From positions 48,438,930 to 48,502,929 of the forward strand of contig NC_053148.1 in NCBI RefSeq assembly GCF_016808335.1: a stretch of 64,000 bases of DNA, read 5' to 3'. Position 1 is the first letter of the stretch. Each line of letters begins with the position of its first letter. Below the pieces are notes generated by a model. That model was not told the origin of the DNA, searched no databases, and saw nothing but the letters and a program-made list of their open reading frames with translations. This document shows, piece after piece, positions 46,718-57,003 of this stretch. Source of the stretch: Panicum virgatum (lineage: Eukaryota > Streptophyta > Magnoliopsida > Poales > Poaceae). Made by a program: the position numbers and the translations under genes.

Positions 46718-49493
46718 CAGTGGCGAAGCCAGGAAAAAATTTAGGAGGGGCTGAGAAAAAAATGCCACAACGACATGGCACCACTACGACACCTCATGAA
46801 AGACAAATATAATAGTTTGAAGTAGTCTTATATTAAAACATCGATGGACAATAAAAATCACAAAATACATCATGAAAATTAAAGGATGCGGTTTATCCAT
46901 ACCGAAAAGCTAAATTACGAAACTAATAGACGCCCATTATTCATCCGAAGAAGCAATCTACAGAAATAGACATAATTAATTAGTCAAACATATATGGACA
47001 TCCAAATTATGAATTTAGAATAGAACAAAGTTTACCATTAATTTTTTAGGCAATAACATACGACATTTCTTCATCTCTTGAAACCTCTTTTTGATTTTTT
47101 TCATTACAAATTTTTCTAAATATCTCCTTCTCGTTATAGCATATCATCAAGTCATTGAGCCATTCATCACCCATTTTACTACGCAAATCTGTCTTTATAA
47201 TGGACATGGCTGAAAATATCCTCTCATCTGAAACTGTTGCCACCGGTAGTATCAAGGTTAGCTCAATGAGACGATAAACCAACTGATAAGATGTGTTCAT
47301 ATTAGTCTTGACCATAATTTCAGCAACTTTTCCAAGTTCAGTACATCCAAGGAATTCTGGAGTTCTTCTAGCACGGTTGACGAAGGATTTAAGTTCATTT
47401 GGCAAAACAGTAAGGTCACCAATATCAAAATCCTCAGCATAAATTTCAGCAAGTCTCACAAGTTTATCCACATCGAAATTAGAGAAGGACTTTCGTGGGT
47501 TAAAACAAGCCATACATACTAATAACTCTGAACTAGTTTCACTAAACCGATGATTCAGCTCAGTCAAGATGGCATCAATGGCGACAAGAAAAATCTCGAC
47601 ATGATAGTAATGCATGTTTGTTACCTTTTGCTTTCTACGTCTAGATGTCCCTTCTTTCAATGCAATAGCTGTGCAACTTTGAACATGCTGAAGTCCAAGA
47701 AATCTCTCCATCACTTTCCCTTCATCATTCACAAACCTGCATGTCAAATTTTAGTATGTGTTAGTATAATTGTAGAAATAGAGGTAAAAATTTAGACAAG
47801 AAAATGTAACTACTGACCTTAGAATCACTGTCATTTGCTCCTTTATTGATACATCTCGAGACTCATCAATAAGCACTGAGAATTTTTTACCCCGAATCTC
47901 ATCCATGATGACACTCGTGACTTCTTCTGCACAAGCTTTTGTAAGATCCTTCTGTATATCAGGAGATAACATTTGGCAATTTTTAGAACCTTTTTCATAT
48001 GCCTCCTTCACTATCTCAACCTTATCTTTGTACCAATCAATCATTTCTCTGTATGTACCCTTGTTAAGGGAAGTAGAAGACTCATCATGTCCACGGAAAG
48101 CATCCCCTTGCATTATGAGAAATCTTGCAACACCTAAGGAAGCTGTCAATCGAATCTCATAACGCTTTTCTTCCTCCTTGCTAATTTGAACTAATTTTCT
48201 ACCCACATTTGTCTTTTGGTTCATAAAGTCTTCACACTTTAGCCTAGCTTCTACATGAGTCTTGCAAACATTGTGGTTATTAAAAATATCCTTAGCTTTT
48301 TTCCAATTCACAAAACCTTGATGTGCAAAGACCGAACTACCAAACTTTTCAGGCTTTGCTGAATTAAAGAAAAGATAGCAATACAAGCAATAAGCTGCAT
48401 TCTTGTACTCACTATACTCTAGCCAATCAAACTCATCATACCAAGTCTTCTGAAAAGATCTAAATTCACCACTCATCCATTTACGAGGAAATATGATATT
48501 ACGAGGTTGAGTTGGTCCATTCAAAGCATATGACTTTACTTGATCTCTAATTTCAGGCTGATAATCATCAATTGGTTTGCGCTTTCCAGGGTCCCCAATT
48601 AAATCTGAATGACTAAACTCCACTCTAGATTTCTTTGGTTCAGATGTGCTCTCATTAGTGTGTGGAGTTGAAGCACTTGAACTAAAAGTATGATTGTATA
48701 GTTCTTTTTGACATTCTGAAATCTGACATACCAATTACCAAATTACCAATCAAATATTGAATTATTGAAATTAGAAATTGAATCATAGAAGTAAAATAGA
48801 AATTGAATAAAGAAATCGATTCATACCTGGTGTGCTGGGCGCTGGCCGTGGCCCATGGCCCCTGCAGGCTGCAGCTATGCAGCACTAGCACCTCCTCGGC
48901 TCGATTCAATCCAACACGGCAGCAGCCAGTAGGAGCACGCCAGCAGCCTGCCTGGCAGCACCGTCGCAGGGGTGCAGCGTGCAGGCCGCGCAGCCGCGCA
49001 GGCGCGCGAGGCCGCGAGAGAGGGGCGGCGCAGGCGTGCCGCGCGCGGGCTCTGGCCCCGTGCGGGTGGGCGGTGGCCGCTCGCCGCTGTGGACGCTGCC
49101 GCGCTAGCGCCTGCCCAATGCCCAGGCCAGTTGCCCACCGACCGCCACCGCCTGGATCTGGATCTGAGCCCACCCTGCGCCTGCGCCGTCTCTGCCTGCG
49201 CGAGCGACGAACCTGGTGGACAGGTGGGGGATGCGCGATGGGGTTTCGATTCTGTGGTCTCCATCTCTCCTGGTCCTTGGGCTTGACATCTTAGTGGGCC
49301 GCCATAGTGTGTTTCTCGGCCCAATTCATAGCAACGCGAGTACAGCTCGTCTTCAACCTCCAGCCTCCCCTACACCTTGCATCCAGCATAAAAAATTCGG
49401 GGGGGGGGGGGGGGGGGCTCTAGGGGGCTTCATGGCTCCGGCGGCGGTAGGGGAGGCTGAAGCCCCCCTAACCCACCGCCAGCTCCGCCCCTG
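46718..49493 (-). mobile_element. hAT DNA transposon, 2.8 kb
   Basis: A perfect 8-bp target duplication CTTGTGCG lies outside both ends (46710-46717, 49494-49501). The ends are CAGTGGCGAAGCCAGG and, inverted, CAGGGGCGGAGCTGGCGG. It carries a two-exon transposase gene (minus) and a GC-rich untranslated 5' exon (about 48830-49330) with a GTATGA donor at about 48827. A 19-base G run sits at 49399-49417 near the right end. Confidence 0.88.
47046..48734 (-). CDS. hAT transposase (TTF-zinc-finger/DUF4371 type), internally deleted
   Basis: Two exons, 47818-48734 and 47736-47046 (read right to left), join in frame to 1608 nt, 535 residues. Exon 1 holds the TTF-type zinc-finger region (WYDEFDWLEYSEYKNAAYC-LYC, then FVNWKKAKDIFNNHN and a His) and the first catalytic acidic motif VLIDESRDVSIKEQMTVILR. 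Exon 2 starts FVNDEGKVMERFLGLQHV, then after TAIALKE jumps to GTSRRRKQKV and runs through the C-terminal dimerisation block LILPVATVSDERIFSAMSII. Relatives have about 250 more residues at that jump, including the remaining catalytic core. The frame is open but a functional enzyme is unlikely. An untranslated exon upstream is inferred. Confidence 0.82.
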
Positions 49494-49501
49494 CTTGTGC
49501 G

Positions 49502-50111
49502 GCATCGTGGTTTCTGCTTTGCTTCATATGCAAAATCTGCACCTTTTTTCTCTCCTTTTTTGCTAGAATAAAGAGAAGAGATCGTCGAGTGATTGTGCTA
49601 AACTTTGCTAGCTGAGAATGCATGGTATAACATTGTTGAAAAAAAAGGAAGGTAAAGCAAGGACGGTGGCCGATTTCATAGTTAGGTTGTGCTTGTGCAT
49701 CAGACGCAGCACTAGCTACGGCTTTGCATGCGTGTGCTTTGCTTGCTTGTACGTGTTCGCTGCTTCTTCTAATTAAATTAAAGCCGTGCTTATTGGTATG
49801 AACGAACACTAGAATTTCTTTTTACCTTCATAGCATTTCCATGTGCTGATAAGCTGGCGCGCGTTCATTCCATATGGTTTCATACAGGCCCCAGCCCACA
49901 TGCACGGATAGAGGTAGCTAGTCAAAGGTGCATCATCATCATAGACCATGCATGCATATATTGCATATTGCAGCCTTGTTGCAGGGTTAGACATTCGTTC
50001 ATCGGTTCATGGTTTCATGCCCAATGTATTTTTTTTTTGGGTTTCTTGCATGCAAATGCAATGCAATTAAGAAGCGTTGCTCGATCCCCCATACAAGCTT
50101 AAGTAGCATGA
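49502..50111. other. Intergenic DNA; nothing firm
   Basis: AT-rich, no supported gene, RNA or element end. Confidence 0.4.
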
Positions 50112-50351
50112 GAGCAAGTATACTAATGGGTGTGATACGGGCGAAATCTGAGTGTAAGTGAGAGGAATGGAGAGAGAGTTGGGCGGGCGACTTGTGATGC
50201 GCCCACTCTCATCCGGCGAAGACGCATGTGCGCACTGCTATTGGCTGGCTGAACAGCGTTGCATTAAATATCAGCGGAGCCCGCGTCCATCACACGGTGC
50301 GCTGGCACCCTCCCAGCCAGCAGCCGGCTGGGACTATTATCCTTGCTCTGA
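50112..50351. mobile_element. MITE with AGAGCAAG termini
   Basis: The left end AGAGCAAGTATACTAATGG and the inverted right end AGAGCAAGGATAATAGTCCC form the terminal repeat. The body is GC-rich with an inverted pair GCCAGC/GCTGGC. No target duplication could be fixed. Confidence 0.55.
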
Positions 50352-50551
50352 GCTTACATACATACATGTACGACCACAGAATTTGAGGAGATGATCGAGA
50401 TTTTATATTCACCAATTGATGCTAAAGTCCTTTACCTGTATGCCCTTACGAAAGTTGGTGATTACCTCCATACCCCTAAAAAGTTCAGTCGCACCTATAT
50501 ACCCTCGTGCGTAGTTTTCTTTACCCCTATGCCCATTTAGACGGAATGGAT

Positions 50552-51258
50552 TAGGGATGAAAACGGTCGGCGAAAAACTGCACCACTTTCACTTTCATAA
50601 TTTTTCATCAGAAACGAAAGCGGTACGGTATTTTCGGAAACGGAAACGACGCCGGTATTCCGGTAATTTCGAAAACAAAAATATACGGTCGAGAACACAT
50701 CGGTAACGATCGAAACCCATCAAAACGATATTTAAAAAACAATAAACATATCAAACAATAGAGCATAATATTAACTATTGACACATCTCATATGCAAGTA
50801 GTGAAGATTCGATTAAGATATATTAATCCAAATATCGAACCAATCCATGATAACTGACACATAGTAGCATGCACGATAGTATGGCATAAAGTTACACACA
50901 GCATACGTGACATAGTCATACATGATCATTAACTAAATTCAAAGAGAGACTAGAGTTAGGGTTAGCCTAAAAGGCTAGGCCAGCCGGGAAGCCCACGAGC
51001 TTTTGGGCCGGGAAAGCATGTATTGGGCTGAGCTTCAAATACGGTAATACCAGCGGTAAATTACCGGATAAATACAATAATTTTCGAAAACGGTCGATAG
51101 AGACTGAAATCGTTTTCGCTTTCAGTTTCAGATAAAAATATTGTTTCCGTTTTCATATTTTCGGTAGCCGTTTTCATTTTTGTTTACACCAAAATCTCGG
51201 TAAAATCTCAAAAACAGTTCCCGGTAACCAAAAATTTTTGTTTTCGTTTTCAACCCTA
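50552..51258. mobile_element. Ac/Ds-like non-autonomous hAT element, 707 bp
   Basis: A perfect 8-bp target duplication GAATGGAT flanks it (50544-50551, 51259-51266). The left end TAGGGATGAAAACGGTCGG is nearly identical to the maize Ac/Ds terminus, and the inverted right end starts TAGGGTTGAAAACG. The subterminal regions hold many AAACGG and CGGTA motifs, the kind bound by Ac transposase. No coding capacity. It splits the left terminal repeat of the Mutator-like element. Confidence 0.88.
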
Positions 51259-51779
51259 GAATGGATACTAACGGTACCTAACGGAGATGGAGAAAAACAA
51301 TTGTACCCTTGCGCTGTGGGAGGACCTTGAACGGAGGGGAGGCGCCTGTGATGACTGTGACCGAAGAGACCGGGAGTCGCCGTGATGACTGTGAGAGAGG
51401 AGCTGCCCGTGATGCCACTTACTTTTAATGCAAATAAATAAAAATGTTAAAAACAAATGAAAATAAATAAAATAGCGCATAGTAGAATAGGCGATTCTGC
51501 GTTCAAAAAAAAGGAAAGCTATATCTCACTTGAGTGATTTGTGGTACTCTCTCACTCGAGAATAGGCAATTCAACATGCGCGTGCTACAATCCCACACTG
51601 ACAAAACAGATATTTCACCAAGGTAAAAACAAGAAAAAAAAATGCATATTCGTCCCGATGTCAGCCGCCTCGCCCTTCTTGTTCTTGTGCTGTATGGATG
51701 TGGTTGTAGCTGCCCTTCTCCTTGAACAGCAGCGGACCTCCAGAGCCTGACCTCGAGGACAACCGAGTCGAGGACCCAG

Positions 51780-52139
51780 ACCACGAGGAAGACGCCGTAG
51801 AAGCCTAGAAGGTGGCGGCCTCGTGCGCGACGAACAGCCTGACGAAGACGTTGGCGACGCCGACCGGCGTGAGCACGCCCCACCCCAGCCTGGCCATGGC
51901 GTCGTGCCACTTCTTCGCGTCGAACGACGCGCCGCCGCCCGCGCTGGAAGCCACGCCGGTGGCGTAGTCGACGGCGGCGGACCCGTAGCTGCGGTGCTGC
52001 ACCTTGGACCCGTAGCCAGAGCGCGTTCTTCTGGGTGAAGATGAACTGGAGGACGAAGCCAATGACGGAGAGCTGGAGGAAGGTGTGCGCCATGGCGTAG
52101 AGCATCTCGCCCTCGAGCCCCAGGCGCTGCGAGAAGTTG
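51780..52139 (-). pseudogene. Captured gene pieces: ALS3/STAR2-like helix region fused to an unknown membrane fragment
   Basis: On the minus strand, 52139-52022 encodes QRLGLEGEMLYAMAHTFLQL followed by SVIGFVLQFIFTQKNALW, which matches the first membrane helices of ALS3/STAR2, the permease-like partner in aluminium tolerance. At about 52020 the sequence switches to a different piece: GGASFDAKKWHDAMARLGWG, then VLTPVGVANVFVRLFVAHEA and, one stop further, GFYGVFLVVWVLDSVVLEV. I do not recognise the second source gene. The two are fused without a sensible full gene. Confidence 0.6.
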
Positions 52140-55100
52140 TGTTTGACAGCCAAAATTAACACCAACCGGTGTGACCGAGCGGTCTGACCGGTCGAACCAC
52201 TGTGGCCTGTCCGGCAGGGACCGACCGGTCTGACCGGTTCAGGTAGAGTCCGAGTACAACTAGGGTTTTTCATATATTTAGATCTTGTAATAGGATTTCT
52301 TGCGGGACAAATCCACCCACCCTATAAATATAAAGGGTCACGGCCGATTGAGACATCCAATCGATCAAAATACATCAATACATTACTTTTCTTTATGTTT
52401 ATTGCCTTTACTTTTGTCTCTAAACCCTAGCTCCTTTCAACCCTTTTCTGCTGTTCTTCCTTCGTCTCCGCGACGTCTGAAGGCGTTCTAGGTGGCCTGC
52501 TGATCCTAGAACAACCCTACGCGCGTTTGCCCTGACGGGGTCCCTCCCGGGCGAGCGTTCGTCGGATTTCGCCGTTCTGCACCGGCGAACTGGTCTGACC
52601 GGTTACCCCGACCGGTCTGACCGGTCTGAGCATCGGCGCTGCAAATTGTGTCATCGCTCGCTGCGCGATCAAGCGCGTTCGTGTGTTGGCCATAGATTGG
52701 CGCCAACATATTTTGGCGACTCCGCTGGGGAAGAAAGATCTTGGTTGTAAAACCGATCTAATCTACTACATCTACTACCATGGTGAAGCTGTCGAATCCT
52801 GGTGAGATCGATCCCGATAACATCAGCAGACCGTCTGTTGATGAATTGCCGCCCGAGGATCGTCAAGCTTATGAAGCCTTCATAAAGGAGTGTGAAGAGG
52901 AGAACAAGCGGCGCAAGGAAAAAGAACTTGAAGAAAAACGTCGGTGGTTCTTGTCTCACTTCTCCAAGAATCGGAAGGGTGATATCTCTAAAGACAAGGA
53001 GGTGGTCATTCTTTCGGATGAAGATGAGCAAGCCAAATCAAGTGCTACTGTAAGTGCTACAACACCGCCTACTTTAGAGCAAATTACTCAATTGGTGGTT
53101 AATGGTCAAGAAAAGATTCTTGCTACTGTTCAAAATATGATTGATAAATCATTAGGCAAGCAACCTTTGATTGATGATAGTGGTACTCCTAGACCTAATA
53201 TTGATGGCACTTTTTATCATAATACTATGCATCTTGAATTATCGGCAGCACATGTACCCCAATACGGCATGCCGATGAATTTTTATGGTCAGAAAACTCC
53301 AGAGCAGTATCACGCGCATGGAGCGGTCGGACCGGTCTCTCGGACCGGTCGGACCGGTCATGGAGCGGTCGGGCCGGTCTCGTAGACCGGTCAGACCGGT
53401 CATGGAGGACCGGTTCCAATCGGTCCGATCAGTTCTGGAGCTTTAGTTGCATATCCATCGTCTCCTAAACCAATTACTAGTGTACCTTATGTTTCGGCTG
53501 GCTTTAGCCGAATGAATAATTCGTACACTATGCCTCCTCAGGGTTCAGGTTATTCATATGGTACAATGCCAAATAATGGACATTTGCAGCAAATACCATA
53601 TATACAACCGAATCATATACCGCATGTGCCGAATAGCTCCAATACCAATGTTCAAAGGCCAAATAATTCTTATTTTAATCAAATACTCGAGAAGCATAAG
53701 AAAGATTTGGCTGTTATGTTTAAAGAAACTTTCGGCGTAGAATTGAAGGACAAAACTCTAGTCTGTCAAAAGCCTTATCCTGAGAATTTTGATTCCATAC
53801 CATATCCTCAGAATTTCAAGGTGCCTGAATTTATTAAATTCACTGGGGAGGATAGTAGAACTACATGGGAGCATATTAGTCAGTTTAATGCACAAATGGG
53901 AATTTATGGGAGTCTTGATCATTTGAAAATTAGAATGTTCCCTTTGTCTTTATCTGGCACTGCTTTTTCATGGTTTTCGGCATTAGCACCTAATTCTGTG
54001 CAAACTTGGTCTCAACTAGAGCGTAAATTTCATGATCATTTTTATAATGGTGAAAATGAGTTGAGGCTATGTCATTTAACATCGGTTAAGCAAAAACATG
54101 ATGAGTCTGTTGCTGAATTTATTAGAAGATTTAGAGATACAAAAAACCGATGTTATAGCTTGGTTATTTCTGAAAAGGATCTTGCCGAATTAGCTCTTAA
54201 TGGTTTGAGATCTCATATTAAAGAAAAATTAGAAGGATATGAGTTTCTAACTGTTAATCAAGTGTTGCAGAGGGCTTTGGCTCAAGAAAGCCGAAGCAAA
54301 GAGTCTAAGTTTAAACCCGATCGTCTTAGTATGCATATGCTACAAGGAGAATCTTCAGACGATGAGGGTAATGAAGTATATGCTGCTCAATTTGTATGGT
54401 CATATAGTGATAAGCCCAGCACTTGTACTTCTTTAAAGCCGATTTCTAAAAATCGTCAAGATGAGATTAAATTCACCTTTGATGTGACAAAGTGTGATAG
54501 AATTTTTGATGAATTGACAAAGCTTGGGAAGATTAAGTTCTCTCACACTATTCCATCAACGGAGGAATTGAAGCGGTGTGCATATTGTAAGTTACACAAT
54601 ACTTTTTCTCATGCCACTAATAATTGCAATGTTCTTCGTAGACAAATACAATCGGCTATAAATGAAGGACGATTGGTTGTTTCTGCGATGCAAATTGATC
54701 AAAATCATTTTCCTGTTCATACACTTGAGTTGTCAAATCCAAAAGTATTGATTCGGCCGCATCAAACCGAATCGACTAAAGGGAAAAATGTGGTGGTTGG
54801 TGAGGAAAGGCATGAGAAAAAGGTGCTGCAGAGCAAGACACCTCGAGTTGCAACAGAGGCTTCAACGCTCGGGGGGCAGGACAAGGAAAAAGGGGTCGAT
54901 ACCGAGTCGACCGGTCTGACCGGTCCGACCGGTCTGACCGGTTCTAGAACCGGTCTGACCGGTGCGCCCAGTAAATCTGGGAACTCCTCCAAAATCAAGA
55001 CAAGGCCGAGTTTTAAGGAACTCTTGGCCAAATATGAGATGAAAGGGAGTGCTCAGAGACAAAAGGGGCAAACAAGCAAAGTTAAGGATACGGGATCATC

Positions 55101-56217
55101 GTCAAGACATCAAGAGCAATCGAGTCGAGGTAATTATACTTCATCTAGTGGACCGATTGCTCCATGGTATTGCTGGTATCCTTACTTTTATACACCTATG
55201 GATTATAGTAGGATGCATATGCAATCATATTATATTCAATATCCTCCTATGTATCCAAATCATGCATTATTACAAAGACCGATTGTTGCTAGCAATAATC
55301 CGGTCAAACAAGATGTTGATTGCAGCAAAGAGAATGAAAAGAGAAAGGAGCAAGATTCAAAGTATTTACAGCCAAGGTGGTGTCCCTCAGGCTTGTCTCG
55401 TACTCAGAAGCGAAGGCTGCAACGTATACGCAAGAAGGAGTCGATGGAACAGCAAGTGGAGGCCGTGCCGAAGACGTCAGCGATAATGAAGAAGGTGTGG
55501 CGGCCCAAACAAGTTGTTTCAACATCGATTTGAGCAAAACATGGCCGATAACTGTTTATCGCCTTTAGTACAAAAAATGGCCGATGTAGTGTTAATTATC
55601 GCCCTTAGACAATTTTGGCTCAGAAGAATGTTTTTTGGCAAGCAAGCTTTACCAAAAAACAGGGGGGCATATGTTGACAGCCAAAATTGACACCAACCGG
55701 TCTGACCGAGCGGTCTGACCGGTCGAACCACTGTGGCCTGTCTGGCAGGGACCGACCGGTCTGACCGGTCCAGGTAGAGTCCGAATACAACTAGGGTTTT
55801 TCATAGATTTGGATCTTGTAATAGGATTTCTTGCGGGACAAGTTCACCCACCCTATAAATATAAAGGGTCACGGCCGATTGAGACATCCAATCGATTAAA
55901 ATACATCAATACATTACTTTTCTTTATGTTTATTGCATTTACTTTTGTCTCTAAACACTAGCTCCTTTCAACCCTTTTCTGCTGTTCTTCCTTCGTCTCC
56001 GCGACGTCTGAAGGCGTTCTAGGTGGCCTGCCGATCCTAAAACAACCCTACGCGCGTTTGCCCTGACGGGGTCCCTCCCGGGCGAGCGTTCGTCGGATTT
56101 CGCCGTTCTGCACCGGCGAACCGGTCTGACCGGTCTGAGCATCGGCGCTGCAAATTGTGTCGTCGCTCGCTGCGCGATCAAGCGCGTTCGTGTGTTGGCC
56201 CTAGATTGGCGCCAACA
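52140..56217 (+). mobile_element. Gag-only (non-autonomous) Ty3-type LTR retrotransposon, 4.1 kb
   Basis: LTRs are 52140-52708 and 55672-56217, both TGTT(T)GACAGCC...GCGCCAACA. The 5-bp target duplication AGTTG is perfect (52135-52139, 56218-56222). A PBS-like TGGCGACTCCGCTGGGGA (52714-52731) follows the 5' LTR and a polypurine tract AAAAAACAGGGGGGC (55653-55667) precedes the 3' LTR. The only gene is gag; protease, reverse transcriptase, RNase H and integrase are absent. The LTRs differ by a few substitutions and by one missing unit of about 22 bp in the 3' LTR, so insertion is fairly recent. Confidence 0.9.
52780..55533 (+). pseudogene. gag: Retrotransposon gag polyprotein, one in-frame amber stop
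   Basis: One frame runs 918 codons from MVKLSNPGEIDPD, broken only by TAG at 53383-53385. Gag packages the RNA into virus-like particles. The retrotransposon gag domain lies in the middle: KVPEFIKFTGEDSRTTWEHI, FPLSLSGTAFSWFSALAP, W..LERKFHDHFY, ESVAEFIRRFRD. A degenerate zinc knuckle follows (CAYCKLHNTFSHATNNC), then a basic end PSGLSRTQKRRLQRIRKK. Two segments of the frame are built from the 10-bp GGTCTGACCG repeat: one contains the stop, the other encodes Thr-Gly-Leu-Thr-Gly-Pro repeats (about 54905-54965). An open frame restarts at the Met at 53512. Without the stop, the frame would be intact; whether it is suppressed is unknown. Confidence 0.85.
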
Positions 56218-56400
56218 AGTTGAACGCGACGGCCATGGCGACCACAGCCGTGGCCGCCACCAGCTTGAGCATGCCCACCAGGAAGTCCCGCCAGAACTAC
56301 GGCGTGCCGGGGCCCACCTGCATCGCCACCAGCTGCAGGAACGCGGCCGCGTGCTCCATCGCCGTTGGGCCCCGGTGCCGATGTGGTTGAACCTGGCCTG
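56218..56400 (-). pseudogene. Other half of the captured ALS3/STAR2-like exon
   Basis: Minus strand reads AAAFLQLVAMQVGPGTP, a TAG stop near 56299, then FWRDFLVGMLKLVAATAVVA and MAVAFNL, directly continuous with QRLGLEGEML at 52139 once the LTR retrotransposon is removed. The in-frame stop and missing downstream exons show it is non-functional cargo. Confidence 0.6.
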
Positions 56401-57003
56401 CGAATAGAACGGACCGCGCGGCTCGTTGAGCTTCCTCTGTCGATGCCCTGGTCCGGCGGGCAGCTCCCCGGGCTCATCCTGCCCAGCCGGTACTACTTCG
56501 CCACCCCCGATTCCGCTGCCGGCCGTCCCTAGCCGCGGTGGCCCTAGTACGCCGGCCACCCCCTGTCCTCCCAGATCCAGGGGCGACAGAGGGGCGCCGA
56601 GGGAGGGCGGTCGCCGAAGGACGGTCGACGGAGTGCGGGCAGCGGCGGGGTCGCCGGACCTCGGCGGCGGTGCCGCGGCGGCGCGCGGTGAGGTAGGGTA
56701 CGGAGGGGAACGAGGCAAAGAGGAGGAGAACACGACCGCTCAGTTCAGATTTGGGGCAGAGAGGATTGAGGATGGGCTGAGGGCATTATGGACATTTCCA
56801 TTTGTGGATCCCACTTGTCAGGGCTGCTAAACCGTTAACTTCTAACAGAAAGTGGACGGAAGGACACACAGGTAAAAAAAAAGTTCAAGCGGTGGTATAC
56901 AGGTGCGACTAAATTTTTTAGGGGTATAGAGGTAAGCACCAACTTTCATAAGGGTATACAGGTAAAGGACTCAATTTAATTTGGTACAACGAATGACTTT
57001 ATA

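Larger units (their letters stand above)
50408..56994. mobile_element. Mutator-like element with captured gene pieces (Pack-MULE type)
   Basis: The two ends are long inverted repeats of about 150-190 bp: the left AAGTCCTTTACCTGTATG, GAAAGTTGGTG, CCCCTAAAAAG, AGTCGCACCTATATACC blocks recur inverted at 56860-56980. The 9-bp sequences outside, GATTTTATA (50399-50407) and GACTTTATA (56995-57003), match at eight positions, as expected for an aged Mutator target duplication. No transposase is present. Without later insertions it would be only about 1.8 kb and its interior is GC-rich host-derived sequence. Confidence 0.72.

Noticed and set aside
48682..49324. GC-rich frames of 100-160 codons upstream of the transposase
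   Set aside because: Open on both strands with no domain; best read as the untranslated 5' exon and promoter of the hAT element.
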